Part shown: one piece after another, positions 7,107 to 15,846 of the stretch | How the letters are laid out: each line of letters opens with the position of its first letter | Position numbering within the stretch: position 1 is the stretch's first letter | Assembly: GCF_001552635.1 (NCBI RefSeq) | Contig: NZ_BCRO01000105.1 | Span: 1 to 42,332, forward strand | Length of the DNA stretch: 42,332 bases | Direction: 5' to 3' | Source of the DNA: Actinomadura hibisca NBRC 15177 | GTDB lineage: Bacteria > Actinomycetota > Actinomycetes > Streptosporangiales > Streptosporangiaceae | Notes under the pieces: model-generated | Databases searched by the model: none | Told to the model about the DNA's origin: nothing | What the model saw: only the letters and a program-made list of their open reading frames with translations | Made by a program: the position numbers and the translations under genes

Positions 7107-7745
7107 GTGCGGACGGTCATTCGCGGGCTGGGCGAGCTGTGCATCACCGGCGGCCTGGTCCTGCTGCTGTTCGTCACCTACGAGCTGTGGGGGACCGGCC
7201 GCTACACCCAGCAGCAGCAGGACGCGCTCGGCCAGGAGATGATCAAGGAGTGGAAGGCGCCGAAGGTCACCACCGAGAAGGTGAAGCTGGGCAAGGGCCT
7301 GGCGATGATCCGCATCCCCCGGTTCGGGCCGAAGTACCGCTTCGTGGTGATCGAGGGCGTGGAACTGGCCGACCTGCGCAAGGGGCCCGGTCACTACCCC
7401 GGCAGCGCGCTGCCCGGCCAGGTCGGCAACTTCGTCGTCTCCGGCCACCGCACCACCTACTCGGCCCCCTTCAACCGGGCGGGCGAGCTGCGCCGCGGCG
7501 ACAAGATCCTGATCGACACGCGCGAGAAGCAGTACGTCTACCAGGTCACCGACCGCAGGGTGGTGCGGCCGTCGACGGTCGAGGTGACCGCGCCGGTGCC
7601 GTTCAAGCCCCGCGCGCGCCCCACCGAGCGGCTGATCACGCTGACCACCTGCCACCCCAAGTACTCCGCCGCGCAACGCCTGATCATCTTCGGTGAGCTG
7701 ACCGGCGAGCTGCCCCGCGCCGCCGCCCCCGCGTCCGGAAAGTAG
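7107..7745 (+). CDS. srtE: Class E sortase
   Basis: 212 residues. A membrane segment lies near the N-terminus (LCITGGLVLLLFVTYELWG, about 11-29), followed by the sortase beta-barrel. The catalytic triad can be read as His114 (VSGHRTTY), Cys182 (TLTTCHPKYS) and Arg191 (AQRLIIFG). Class E sortases anchor surface proteins with LAxTG-type signals to peptidoglycan in high-GC Gram-positives. No substrate is encoded in the window. I start at the GTG with AAGGGGG about 8 nt upstream, rather than the upstream codon overlapping the DUF881 gene. It sits between the DUF881 gene and a 61-residue membrane protein, a conserved near-origin arrangement. Confidence 0.93.
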   Translation: MRTVIRGLGELCITGGLVLLLFVTYELWGTGRYTQQQQDALGQEMIKEWKAPKVTTEKVKLGKGLAMIRIPRFGPKYRFVVIEGVELADLRKGPGHYPGSALPGQVGNFVVSGHRTTYSAPFNRAGELRRGDKILIDTREKQYVYQVTDRRVVRPSTVEVTAPVPFKPRARPTERLITLTTCHPKYSAAQRLIIFGELTGELPRAAAPASGK

Positions 7746-7754
7746 GAGGTCCCC

Positions 7755-7940
7755 GTGTACGCCTGGCTCTGGCGCGTCCTGCCGGGAGGCTGGCCGCTCA
7801 AGGCCGTGCTGGCCCTCGTGCTGGCCGCCGCGCTCGCCGCGGTCCTGTGGTACCTGGTGTTCCCCTGGCTGGAGCCCAAGGTGCAGTTCGACCACGGCGT
7901 CGTCAACGGCACCCCCTCCGCGCCGTCCTCGCCGGGCTGA
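7755..7940 (+). CDS. Small single-pass membrane protein of the sortase cluster
   Basis: 61 residues with one membrane helix (LKAVLALVLAAALAAVLWYLVF) and a short extracytoplasmic tail (KVQFDHGVVNG). It starts with GTG after a strong AGGAGG, nine bases after the sortase stop, and ends seven bases before the amidotransferase start, so it is certainly part of that operon. Short proteins of this kind recur between sortase E and the amidotransferase in related genomes. No function is known. Confidence 0.8.
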   Translation: MYAWLWRVLPGGWPLKAVLALVLAAALAAVLWYLVFPWLEPKVQFDHGVVNGTPSAPSSPG

Positions 7941-7947
7941 GCCGGCG

Positions 7948-8526
7948 GTGCGCGTCCTGGTCGTGGACAACCACGACAGCTTCGTCTTCAACATCGTGCA
8001 GTACCTGCGGGAGCTGGACGCCGACTGCGTCGTGAAGGACCGCTCGCAGGTGGCGGTCGCCGACGCCGCCGGAGCGGACGGGGTGCTGCTGAGCCCCGGC
8101 CCCGGCCACCCCGCCGACGCGGAGGTCTGCCTCGACCTGGTCCGCGACGCCGACGAGCGCGGCACGCCGCTGCTGGGCGTCTGCCTCGGCCACCAGGTCA
8201 TCGCGCAGGTGTACGGCGCGGTCGTCGGGCACGCGCCCGACGTCGTGCACGGCTACACCAGCAACGTCCACCACGACGGGCGCGGGGTGTTCGCCGGGCT
8301 GCCCGACGGCTTCCCCGCGACCCGCTACCACTCGCTGGCGGTCGACCCCGGGACGGTCGCCGGGCCGCTGGAGATCACCGCGCGTACGTCGGACGGGGTG
8401 GTGATGGGGTTGCGGCACCGCGAGCGGCCGATCGAGGGCGTGCAGTTCCACCCCGAGTCGGTGTTGTCGGTCGCGGGTCACGAGCTGCTCGGCAACTGGC
8501 TGCTGGCCTGCGCCGCCGCCCGCTGA
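7948..8526 (+). CDS. pabA: Glutamine amidotransferase, anthranilate / aminodeoxychorismate synthase component II
   Basis: 192 residues, full length for the class I amidotransferase subunit. The oxyanion and nucleophile motifs are LLSPGPGHP and GVCLGHQ (Cys79); GVQFHPESVLS supplies the catalytic His and Glu. It releases ammonia from glutamine for a chorismate-using partner (TrpE or PabB), which is not in this window. TrpG and PabA cannot be separated by sequence alone and the protein may serve both pathways. The near-origin copy next to pknB is also present in mycobacteria and Streptomyces. Symbol is tentative. It is the last gene of the plus-strand operon, and a strong terminator follows. Confidence 0.88.
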   Translation: MRVLVVDNHDSFVFNIVQYLRELDADCVVKDRSQVAVADAAGADGVLLSPGPGHPADAEVCLDLVRDADERGTPLLGVCLGHQVIAQVYGAVVGHAPDVVHGYTSNVHHDGRGVFAGLPDGFPATRYHSLAVDPGTVAGPLEITARTSDGVVMGLRHRERPIEGVQFHPESVLSVAGHELLGNWLLACAAAR

Positions 8527-8616
8527 CCCGCCTACGGGCGGCACATGCACCGCTTTGCGGGGAAAAAATCTGGTGAAACCGGTAACACACGGATGCCGGG
8601 TTCCGAAGACCATAAC

Positions 8617-8660
8617 GAGGGCTTCCGCCATTGCCCCCGAGTGGCGGAAGCCCTCCTTTC
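8617..8660 (+). terminator. Terminator after the amidotransferase gene
   Basis: A perfect 14-bp stem (GAGGGCTTCCGCCA with its complement), 11-nt loop, then CTTTC. It lies 90 bp after the stop codon in the convergent space with pknB. Confidence 0.8.
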
Positions 8661-8673
8661 ATGCCCGGACGCC

Positions 8674-8709
8674 GAAGGGCCCGGCCCCCCTGCGGGGACC
8701 GGGCCCTTC
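8674..8709 (-). terminator. Terminator after pknB
   Basis: An 11-bp perfect stem (GAAGGGCCCGG with its complement), with further C/G pairing inside the loop, just after the pknB stop on the minus strand. Confidence 0.7.
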
Positions 8710-8718
8710 ACGCGTCCG

Positions 8719-10536
8719 TCATTCGCTCTCCCCCGGCGACGGGCTGCCGGGGCCGCCGGGCGACGGGGGCGCGGGCTTCGGCACGATCAGGATCGTCACC
8801 AGCGAGCCCGGCGCGACCGTCGTGCCCTCCTGCGGCGTCACCTGGAAGACCGTCCCGGGCGGGAAGGAGGCGTCCGGGGCCGGCTGCTCGCGCGCGTCGC
8901 ACTGGAGTTTGAGCTGCCGCAGGCGGGCGCACGCGGCGTCCTTGGGCAGCCGCATCAGCGTCGGCACCTTGACGTCCTGGGCGGCCTCGGCCACGTACAC
9001 CGTGATGGTGGCGCCCGGCTTGACCTTGCTGCCGCTCTGCGGGTCGGTCTTGAGCACCGTGCCCGGCGAGGCGCTGGTCGAGCTGACCTTGCGGACGGTG
9101 AAGCTCAGCCCCTTGGCCTGGAGCTTCTGCTGCGCCTCGGCGAGCGAGTCGCCGACCACGCCGGGCACCGCCACCATCTTCGGCGGGGCCGGACCCCGCG
9201 AGACCGTCAGGGTGACCGAGGTGCCGGGCGCGACCTCGGCGTCGGCGGCGGGGTCGGTCTTGATGACCTTGTCCTTGTCCACGTCCTCGTCGAAGGCGCG
9301 CTCGACGGTGGGGTTGACCTTCAGCCCCTTGGCCGTCAGCGCCTCGGCGGCCTCCTTCTCCGACATGTCGGCCACCGAGGGGACCGCCACGTTCGCCGGC
9401 GTCTTCGGCTTGTCGTCGTCGCCGCCCGACAGCGCCACGCCCACCAGGCCCGCGCCGCCGATCAGCACCACCACCAGCGCGATCCACAGCGCGATCTTCT
9501 TGCCGTTGCCGCCGCCGCGGCCGTAGTCGCCCTGCTGATCGTCGTAGCGGACCGGCGGCAGGTCGTAGCCGGTCGGGCCGCCCATCGGGCGCTGCATCTG
9601 CGTGTGCTGCGGCTGGGCGCCCATCACCTGGGTGTGCTGGCCCTGCGGGACGCCGCCGCCCATCAGCATCGTCGAGGCGGCGGTGGAGTGCACCTGCTGG
9701 CCCTGGAGGACCCGCTGGATCTCCTGCCGGAACTCGGTCGCCGACTGGTAGCGGTGGTCGGCGTCCTTGGCCATCGCCTTCAGCACGATGGCGTCGGCCC
9801 ACGTCGGGATCTCGTGGTCGACCTGGGACGGCGGGACCGGCTCCTCGCGCACGTGCTGGTAGGCGATCGCCACCGGGGAGTCGCCGGTGAACGGCGGCCT
9901 GCCGGTGAGCAGCTCGTACAGCAGGCAGCCGGTGGAGTAGATGTCGCTGCGCGCGTCGACGCGCTCGCCGCGCGCCTGCTCGGGCGACAGGTACTGGGCG
10001 GTGCCGATGACCTGCGCGGTCTGGGTCATGGTGGAGGCGGCGTCGTGCATCGCGCGGGCGATGCCGAAGTCCATCACCTTGACGTCGTGGTTGCGGGTCA
10101 ACATGATGTTGGCCGGCTTGATGTCGCGGTGCACGATCTGGCCGCGGTGGCTGTAGTCCAGCGCCCGCAGGATGCCGTCGGTGATCTCCAGCGCCTTCTC
10201 CGGCCGCAGCGCGCGGTTCTCCCGCAGCAGGTCGCGCAGCGTGCTGCCGTCCACGTACTCCATGACGATGTACGGGATCTGGCTGTCGCCGATGGTGTCC
10301 TCGCCGGTGTCGTACACCGCGACGACCGACGGGTGGTTCAGCGAGGCGGCCGACTGGGCCTCCCGCCGGAACCGGGCCTGGAAGGTGGGGTCGCGGGCCA
10401 GGTCCGACCGCAGGGTCTTGATCGCGACGATGCGGTCCAGGCGCAGGTCCCGGGCACGGTAGACCTCGGCCATGCCGCCGCGCCCGATGACCGAATCGAG
10501 CTCGTAGCGGCCGCCGAGCAGCCGAGGTTGACTCAT
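8719..10536 (-). CDS. pknB: PASTA-domain Ser/Thr protein kinase PknB
   Basis: 605 residues. The cytoplasmic kinase domain spans about 11-275: the Gly loop GRGGMAEVY, Lys40 in VAIKTL, HRDIKPAN with catalytic Asp138, DFG at 156-158, and SPEQARGE. A His/Gln/Met-rich linker runs to about 345, a membrane helix covers about 347-369, and three extracytoplasmic PASTA domains follow (about 382-448, 452-517, 518-590). The third holds a pair of cysteines, and the tail is Pro/Ser/Gly. PknB senses muropeptide or lipid II and phosphorylates division and cell-wall proteins, with FhaA and FhaB as FHA readers and PstP as phosphatase. Mycobacterial PknB has four PASTA domains; I count three here. Start ATG is preceded by GAGGGAAAG at about 7 nt. 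Confidence 0.95.
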   Translation of the reverse strand: MSQPRLLGGRYELDSVIGRGGMAEVYRARDLRLDRIVAIKTLRSDLARDPTFQARFRREAQSAASLNHPSVVAVYDTGEDTIGDSQIPYIVMEYVDGSTLRDLLRENRALRPEKALEITDGILRALDYSHRGQIVHRDIKPANIMLTRNHDVKVMDFGIARAMHDAASTMTQTAQVIGTAQYLSPEQARGERVDARSDIYSTGCLLYELLTGRPPFTGDSPVAIAYQHVREEPVPPSQVDHEIPTWADAIVLKAMAKDADHRYQSATEFRQEIQRVLQGQQVHSTAASTMLMGGGVPQGQHTQVMGAQPQHTQMQRPMGGPTGYDLPPVRYDDQQGDYGRGGGNGKKIALWIALVVVLIGGAGLVGVALSGGDDDKPKTPANVAVPSVADMSEKEAAEALTAKGLKVNPTVERAFDEDVDKDKVIKTDPAADAEVAPGTSVTLTVSRGPAPPKMVAVPGVVGDSLAEAQQKLQAKGLSFTVRKVSSTSASPGTVLKTDPQSGSKVKPGATITVYVAEAAQDVKVPTLMRLPKDAACARLRQLKLQCDAREQPAPDASFPPGTVFQVTPQEGTTVAPGSLVTILIVPKPAPPSPGGPGSPSPGESE

Positions 10537-10558
10537 ATGTGCACTTTCCCTCGTACCT

Positions 10559-10843
10559 CTACACCTTGTCCTGCGAACCCGGTCCCCCGCCGCGGGCGGG
10601 CGGGCGGGCCGGATCCGAAGGCGGCGGGGCCGTGGTGCGCCCCGCCGGAGTGGGTGTCGTTGGTGCCGGGGCGGTGGCAGTCGCCCTGGTCGGTTTGCTG
10701 GTTGCCTTCGCTGAAGGGGACGCGCCGGAGGAGTCCGGCGTTGACGCGCGCTCCGGGGCCGTCCGGCGTCCTCGCGCGGGCGGCGGCCCGGTGCCGAGGG
10801 TATCCGGAGCCGGGTCGCCGTCAAATTCCGGCAAAACGGACAT
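10559..10843 (-). pseudogene. Pro/Thr-rich open stretch between pbpA and pknB, possible tail of a lost gene
   Basis: An open frame of 94 codons, rich in Pro, Thr, Ser and Ala. It resembles the disordered tail of a membrane or kinase protein, with no domain and no clear ribosome site. Its stop lies 22 bp upstream of the pknB start, where in mycobacteria the pknA gene ends. It could be the leftover C-terminus of a deleted kinase-like gene, a real small protein, or chance in GC-rich DNA. I cannot decide. Confidence 0.25.
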
Positions 10844-10848
10844 GAAGC

Positions 10849-10877
10849 GGGACGGGGCCGCCGCAGCGGCCCGTCCC
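10849..10877 (-). terminator. Hairpin between pbpA and pknB
   Basis: A 12-bp GC stem (GGGACGGGGCCGC pairing with GCGGCCCGTCCC, one bulged base, 4-nt loop) 82 bp after the pbpA stop. On the minus strand a short T-run (GTTTTG) follows about a dozen bases later. It could end or attenuate transcription before pknB. Confidence 0.5.
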
Positions 10878-10959
10878 GGGACGTGCGCGGCCTCGCCCGG
10901 ACCACCGGTCGCCGGCCGCTCGCACGGCCGGGACCGGTCGCCGCAGGCGGGGCCGGGTC

Positions 10960-12444
10960 TCACTTCTTCAGCACCTGCCTCATCACCTCGCCGGCGATCG
11001 GGCCGGCGTTGGCGCCACCGCTCTCGGGGCCCTCGGTGACCACCGCGAACGCGTAGCGCGGCTTCTCCATCGGCGCGAACCCGACGAACCAGCGCGCGTT
11101 GGGGTTGCCCTCGCCCTGCTCGGCGGTGCCGGTCTTGCCCGCGATCCCGTACTGGGCCAGGCTCTTGCCGGTGCCCTCGGTGACCACCGCGCGCATCATG
11201 TCGGCGAGCTGGTCGGCGGTGTCGGCCTTCATCGCCTGCGCGTACTCCTGCGCCCGCGCCCGGTACAGCTCGCTCTGGTCCTTGGCGCGGGCCCGCTCCA
11301 CCAGGTACGGCTTCATGATCTTGCCCTTGTTGGCGGTGGCCGCCGCGACCATCGCCATCTGCAGCGGGGTGGCGCGCACGTTCTCCTGGCCGATGCCCGA
11401 GCGGGCGGTGCCGTCGCGGCCGGTGCGGATCTTCTTCTTGGTCGCCGGGTCGAAGTACTCGACCGGCACGTCGCTCTCGGCGGGCTGCACGTCCGGCTCG
11501 ATCTCGAACTTGCGGTTGAAGCCGAACTTGGTGGCGCCCGCGTTGAGCTTGTCGATGCCCATCTCCAGCGCCAGCTTGCCGAAGGTGGTGTTGCAGGACT
11601 CGGCGAACGCGCCGCGCAGCGTGGCGGTGCCGCCGCACTGGCCGGTGTCGTGGGAGTTGGGCAGCGCCTTGTTGGACTCGGGCAGGACGAGCTGCCCGGT
11701 CGACACCTGGCTCTGGCTGTTGATCGCGCCGCCGTCCATCGCGATCGCCGAGGTGACGATCTTGAAGGAGGAGCCGGGCGGGAAGGTCTGGCTCATCGCG
11801 TTGTCGATCAGCGGCTTGATCACGCCGGTCTGGGCGTCCAGCGCCTCCAGCCGCTTGCCGCCGGTCAGCCCGGTCTGCGGCGCGACCTCGTTGGGGTCGA
11901 AGGAGGGGAAGGAGGCCAGCACCTGCACCGCGCCGGTCCTGATGTCGATCACCGCGACGCCGCCGCGGCGGCCCTGGGAGGTCTGCGCCTTGAGCCGCCG
12001 GTAGGCGGTCTCCTGCGCGGCGGTGTTCAGCGTCAGCTCCAGGTCGGCGCCCTCGGGCTTCTTGCCGATGAAGGTGTCGAACCAGCGCTGGTGGGTGATG
12101 CGCTTGTCGGTGCCGCCGAGCAGCGAGTTGTAGGCCATCTCGACCTTGGACGCGCCGCCGTTGAAGTACCCGGTGATCGGCGAGTACAGCAGCCCGTCCT
12201 TGTAGGTGCGCCCGTACTTGGGGTTGCTCTTGCCGGTGGGGAACGACTTGACCAGCACCTGCCCGTCGGCGGTGATCTGGCCGCGCGGGTTGTTGAACAC
12301 CTCGGAGAAGCGGCGGGTGTTCAACGGGTCGGTGCGCAGGCTCTCGGCCTCGCTGCCCTGGACGTAGTTGACCTGGGCCATCAGTCCGAAGAACAGCAGC
12401 AGCCCGAAGATCGCGACGCGCCGGATCGGCTTGTCCATGTTCAT
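10960..12444 (-). CDS. pbpA: Class B penicillin-binding protein PbpA (transpeptidase)
   Basis: 494 residues, like mycobacterial PbpA (about 490). A short cytoplasmic N-terminus and one membrane anchor (RVAIFGLLLFFGLMAQVNYV, about 8-27) precede a non-catalytic N-terminal domain and the transpeptidase domain. The active-site motifs are complete: SSFK (nucleophilic Ser, in FPPGSSFKIV), SCN (SxN, in FAESCNTTF), and KTGTAE. It cross-links peptidoglycan together with the FtsW/RodA polymerase encoded just upstream. Start ATG has AGGGAGG 5 nt upstream; a second ATG two codons later is possible. In mycobacteria PbpA is phosphorylated by PknB and recruited through its FHA readers. Its leader holds a very long inverted repeat, described separately. 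Confidence 0.95.
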   Translation of the reverse strand: MNMDKPIRRVAIFGLLLFFGLMAQVNYVQGSEAESLRTDPLNTRRFSEVFNNPRGQITADGQVLVKSFPTGKSNPKYGRTYKDGLLYSPITGYFNGGASKVEMAYNSLLGGTDKRITHQRWFDTFIGKKPEGADLELTLNTAAQETAYRRLKAQTSQGRRGGVAVIDIRTGAVQVLASFPSFDPNEVAPQTGLTGGKRLEALDAQTGVIKPLIDNAMSQTFPPGSSFKIVTSAIAMDGGAINSQSQVSTGQLVLPESNKALPNSHDTGQCGGTATLRGAFAESCNTTFGKLALEMGIDKLNAGATKFGFNRKFEIEPDVQPAESDVPVEYFDPATKKKIRTGRDGTARSGIGQENVRATPLQMAMVAAATANKGKIMKPYLVERARAKDQSELYRARAQEYAQAMKADTADQLADMMRAVVTEGTGKSLAQYGIAGKTGTAEQGEGNPNARWFVGFAPMEKPRYAFAVVTEGPESGGANAGPIAGEVMRQVLKK

Positions 12445-12465
12445 GTTGCCTCCCTCCGGTCGGCG

Positions 12466-12562
12466 CCGAGCGAGCCCGAGGAGGTGCGTTCTTCCCTCGT
12501 CGCGTGCTCGCTCCTTCGTCGCTCCGCGCGCTCCTCAGTCCAGAACGCACCGGCTCGCTCGG
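12466..12562. repeat. Long bulged inverted repeat in the ftsW-pbpA gap
   Basis: The left arm (12466-12492) is CCGAGCGAGCC plus GGTGCGTTCT with a 6-nt bulge (CGAGGA) between. The right arm (12542-12562) is the exact complement, AGAACGCACC then GGCTCGCTCGG. That is 21 paired bases around a 49-nt loop in the pbpA leader. It lies 22 bp upstream of the pbpA start and inside the operon. Confidence 0.7.
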
Positions 12563-12579
12563 TGTTCATTCGGGGGAAG

Positions 12580-14226
12580 TCACCTCGTACTCACGATCTG
12601 GGTCATGCCCTCGTCCTGGATCGCCTGGGGGGCGGGCTTGCGGGCGTCGTGGCTCATCCGGACCAGGATGGCGATCAGGATCCAGTTGGCCATCAGCGAC
12701 GAGCCGCCCTGGGACAGGAACGGCGTCGTCAGACCGGTCAGCGGGATCAGCTTGGTGACCCCGCCGACGATCACGAAGACCTGGAGCGCCAGCACGAACG
12801 ACACCCCGCCGGCGAACAACTTCAGGAACGGGTCCCGGGCCGCCACGGCGGTCTTCATGCCGCGCTGCACGATCAGCGCGTAGATGAGCAGCAGCACCAT
12901 CAGGCCGGTCAGGCCCAGCTCCTCGCCCAGCGAGTCGAAGATGAAGTCGCTGAACGACAGCGGGATGATCCACGGCTTGCCCTGGCCGAGCCCGGTGCCG
13001 AGCACCCCGCCCTGGCCGAGCGCGAACAGGCCGTGCATCAGCTGGGCGCTGTCGGCGTACTTGCCCTTCAGCTCGTTGGTGCAGGCGTACCAGCCCGGGG
13101 CGATGGCCCGGGTGTTCTTGGCCCGCGCCGCGTTGCCCTGGCTCTCGTACTGCTTGGCCTTCTGCTCCAGGATGATCTGGTTCTTCTTGAAGATGGCGGT
13201 GTTGGGGTTGACCGGCTCGACTTTGCCGCTGGCCATCATGCAGCCGCCGTCGAAGTACGGCTCGGGGTGCTGCCAGATGCTGATGCGCTGGTTCACGTGG
13301 CCCATGAACGGCAGCAGCGTGGCGACGAAGATGCCCACCGCCAGCAGCCCGATGCCGATCATCACCCACGACACGCGCTGGGTGGCGATGTAGAGCATCG
13401 ACACGAACAGCCCGAAGTACAGCAGCGCGGTGCCCAGGTCCTTCTGGATGAACAACACGCCCAGGCAGAAGATCCAGATGACCATGATCGGGCCCAGGTC
13501 GCGGGCGCGCGGCAGGCTGATCGGGCCGATCTTCTTGCCGATCAGCGACATCGCCTGCCGCTTGTTGACCAGGTACCCGGCGAAGAACACCACCAGCAGC
13601 AGCTTGGCGAACTCGCCCGGCTGCACCGAGAAGCCGCCGATCGCGATCCAGACCTTGGCGCCGTTGATCTCGCGGCCGACGCCCGGCACCACCGGCAGCA
13701 GCAGCAGGATGATCGCGCCGAGGCCGATCAGGTAGGTGTAGCGCTGGGCGGTCTTGGGGGTGAACGACAGCGGCGCGTCCGACCGGTTGGTGTCGCGCAT
13801 GATCAGGACGGCGGCCACGAACAGCGCGATGCCGACGAAGGTCCACATCAGCTGGCCGGGCGCGTCGGCGGCGTCCTCGAAGGCCTTGCCCGACGACAGC
13901 GCCGCCTGCTTGCCGCGGCTGGTGTCCAGGTCCAGGCGGTAGATCATCGCCAGGCCGATGCCGTTCAGCGCCACCGCCAGCGGCAGCAGCACCGGGTCGG
14001 CGTAGGGCGCGAACTTCGCCTGCACGAAGTAGGCCGCGAACGCCAGCACCGCGAGGCCGCCGCCGTACAGCGGCAGGCCGAGCGGCAGCCGGCCGTCGCG
14101 GGCCAGGCCGACCTCGGCGAACGCCGACAACGTCAGCACCATCGCGAAGATCAGCAGGGCGAGGGAGGCCGCGCCGCGCCGGTTGTAGGGGAGCTGCGCG
14201 CGGATCTGGTCGCCGATCGAACTCAT
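12580..14226 (-). CDS. FtsW/RodA/SpoVE family peptidoglycan glycosyltransferase
   Basis: 548 residues with about ten to twelve membrane helices. The family signatures are present: QPGEFAKLLLVVFFAGYL, SDFIFDSLGEELGLTG, and a C-terminal PLTGLTTPFLSQGGSS, with a large extracytoplasmic loop (about residues 265-375) holding two cysteines. It polymerises lipid II into glycan strands in concert with PbpA. In mycobacteria the equivalent gene is rodA (elongation); in Streptomyces this locus copy is usually called ftsW-like. I leave the symbol blank for that reason. The start codon is directly adjacent to the pstP stop, so the two are co-translated. Confidence 0.93.
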   Translation of the reverse strand: MSSIGDQIRAQLPYNRRGAASLALLIFAMVLTLSAFAEVGLARDGRLPLGLPLYGGGLAVLAFAAYFVQAKFAPYADPVLLPLAVALNGIGLAMIYRLDLDTSRGKQAALSSGKAFEDAADAPGQLMWTFVGIALFVAAVLIMRDTNRSDAPLSFTPKTAQRYTYLIGLGAIILLLLPVVPGVGREINGAKVWIAIGGFSVQPGEFAKLLLVVFFAGYLVNKRQAMSLIGKKIGPISLPRARDLGPIMVIWIFCLGVLFIQKDLGTALLYFGLFVSMLYIATQRVSWVMIGIGLLAVGIFVATLLPFMGHVNQRISIWQHPEPYFDGGCMMASGKVEPVNPNTAIFKKNQIILEQKAKQYESQGNAARAKNTRAIAPGWYACTNELKGKYADSAQLMHGLFALGQGGVLGTGLGQGKPWIIPLSFSDFIFDSLGEELGLTGLMVLLLIYALIVQRGMKTAVAARDPFLKLFAGGVSFVLALQVFVIVGGVTKLIPLTGLTTPFLSQGGSSLMANWILIAILVRMSHDARKPAPQAIQDEGMTQIVSTR

Positions 14227-15846
14227 CTAGGACTTCCCTCCCGCCGGGCAGTCCTGGTCGGCGGCCTCGCCCTTCTTGCAGGCGTCGCGGTGCTGCTCCA
14301 GGGTGCGCAGCGCGTTCTCGGCGGCGGGCTTGCCGATGAACGCCAGGGTCCCGCCGCGGACGGCCGTCTGGTCCTTGCCGGGCAGCTCGGCGATCGCGAT
14401 CGCGCTGTCGGTGATCTTCACCGGCTTGCCGCAGTCGCGCTGGCCCGCGCCCTTGATGATGACCACCCGCCCGCGCTCCTCGGCGAGGGTGTGCTTGCAG
14501 ACCTGCTTCTCCAGGTCGGTGACGCCGCTCGCGCCCTTGACCGAGTAGGTCTCGCGGACCTTGGCCTGGGTGGTCTGCGGCAGGTCGGCGACCGGGATCG
14601 GGGTCTTCGGCTGCTGGCCGGCGGCGGCCTTGCGGGACAGGTCGAGGCCCGGCACCTTCTGGTTGGTGCCGCGGAACAGCACGACCTGGCCCTTCTCCTC
14701 GCCGATGTAGTAGCCGTCGCGGATGTTCTGCAACGTCACGAAGCCGACGGCGGCGATCCCGACGATCGCCACCCCGGCGAAGCCGATCAGCCACGCCCAG
14801 CGGCGCATCCCGCCCCCGCCGCGCCGGGCCGGGCGGCGGCCGCGCCGCCCCTCGGGCTGCGGCATGGTGGTGTTCGGGCCGCCCATCGGGGGGCCGTCCA
14901 CCGGCTGGTTCATGGGCATGGGCGCGGGCGGCGGCATCTCGTCCACCGCGACCGGCGGTTGCGGCATCGTGTCGCGCAGCTGCGCGGCGCGCCCGGCCGG
15001 GGTGTCGGCGGCGGCGCCCGGTCCGCCCGGCCCGCCGCCGGAGCCGCCCGGCAGGTCGGGCGGCGCGGCGTTGGCCGCCGCGCCCACCGCGTGGCCCGCG
15101 CCCGGCTGCCGGGGCGGCTGCTGGCCGAGCTCCACCACGTCGGCCACCACGCAGGTGATGTTGTCCGGGCCGCCGCCCCGGTTGGCCAGGTCGATGAGCT
15201 GGCGCACCGCCTGCTCGGGCTCGGCGGTGTCGGTCAGCACCTGGAAGATCGTCTCGGCGGTGACCACGCCGGACAGGCCGTCGGAGCAGAGCAGGTAGCG
15301 GTCGCCGGCCTGGGCCTCGCGCAGCGACAGGTCGGGGTCGACCTCGCCGCGGCCGTCCAGGGCGCGCAGCAGCAGCGAGCGCTGCGGGTGCGAGGCGGCC
15401 TCGTCCGGGCTGATCCGGCCCTCGTCCACCAGCGACTGCACCAGCGTGTGGTCGTGGGTGATCTGGAACAGGCTGCCGTCGCGCAGCAGGTAGGCGCGCG
15501 AGTCGCCGATGTGCACCAGCGCGACCTGGTTGCCCGCCCAGAGCATGGCCGTCAGCGTGGTGCCCATGCCCTGGAGCGCCGGGTCGGACTCCACGATGCG
15601 GTGCAGGTTGTCGTTGGCGGTGCGGACCGTGTGCTCCAGCGCCGCCAGCAGCTCGGTCGCCGGCAGGTCCTTGTCGAGCTTGCGCAGCGCGTCGATCGCG
15701 GCCGCGCTGGCGATCTCGCCGCCGACGTGGCCGCCCATGCCGTCGGCCACCGCCAGCAGGTAGGAGCCCGCGTAGGCCGAGTCCTCGTTCCCCTCGCGCA
15801 GCATGCCCACGTCGGACCGCGCGGCGTATCGGATTCCGAGGCTCAT
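14227..15846 (-). CDS. pstP: PP2C-family Ser/Thr protein phosphatase PstP
   Basis: 539 residues. The PP2C domain covers about 5-238, with the metal-binding motifs GNEDSAY, ADGMGGHVGGE (35-43), HIGDSRAYLLRDG, CSDGLSGV and GPDNIT. A long Pro/Gly/Ala/Met-rich linker runs to about 345, followed by one membrane helix (350-371). An extracytoplasmic domain of about 165 residues contains four or more cysteines (VCKHT, DCGKP, ACKKG, DCPAG). It dephosphorylates PknB and its targets. Its ATG overlaps the fhaB stop as ATGA. The extracytoplasmic domain is longer than the short tail of mycobacterial PstP. Confidence 0.95.
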   Translation of the reverse strand: MSLGIRYAARSDVGMLREGNEDSAYAGSYLLAVADGMGGHVGGEIASAAAIDALRKLDKDLPATELLAALEHTVRTANDNLHRIVESDPALQGMGTTLTAMLWAGNQVALVHIGDSRAYLLRDGSLFQITHDHTLVQSLVDEGRISPDEAASHPQRSLLLRALDGRGEVDPDLSLREAQAGDRYLLCSDGLSGVVTAETIFQVLTDTAEPEQAVRQLIDLANRGGGPDNITCVVADVVELGQQPPRQPGAGHAVGAAANAAPPDLPGGSGGGPGGPGAAADTPAGRAAQLRDTMPQPPVAVDEMPPPAPMPMNQPVDGPPMGGPNTTMPQPEGRRGRRPARRGGGGMRRWAWLIGFAGVAIVGIAAVGFVTLQNIRDGYYIGEEKGQVVLFRGTNQKVPGLDLSRKAAAGQQPKTPIPVADLPQTTQAKVRETYSVKGASGVTDLEKQVCKHTLAEERGRVVIIKGAGQRDCGKPVKITDSAIAIAELPGKDQTAVRGGTLAFIGKPAAENALRTLEQHRDACKKGEAADQDCPAGGKS

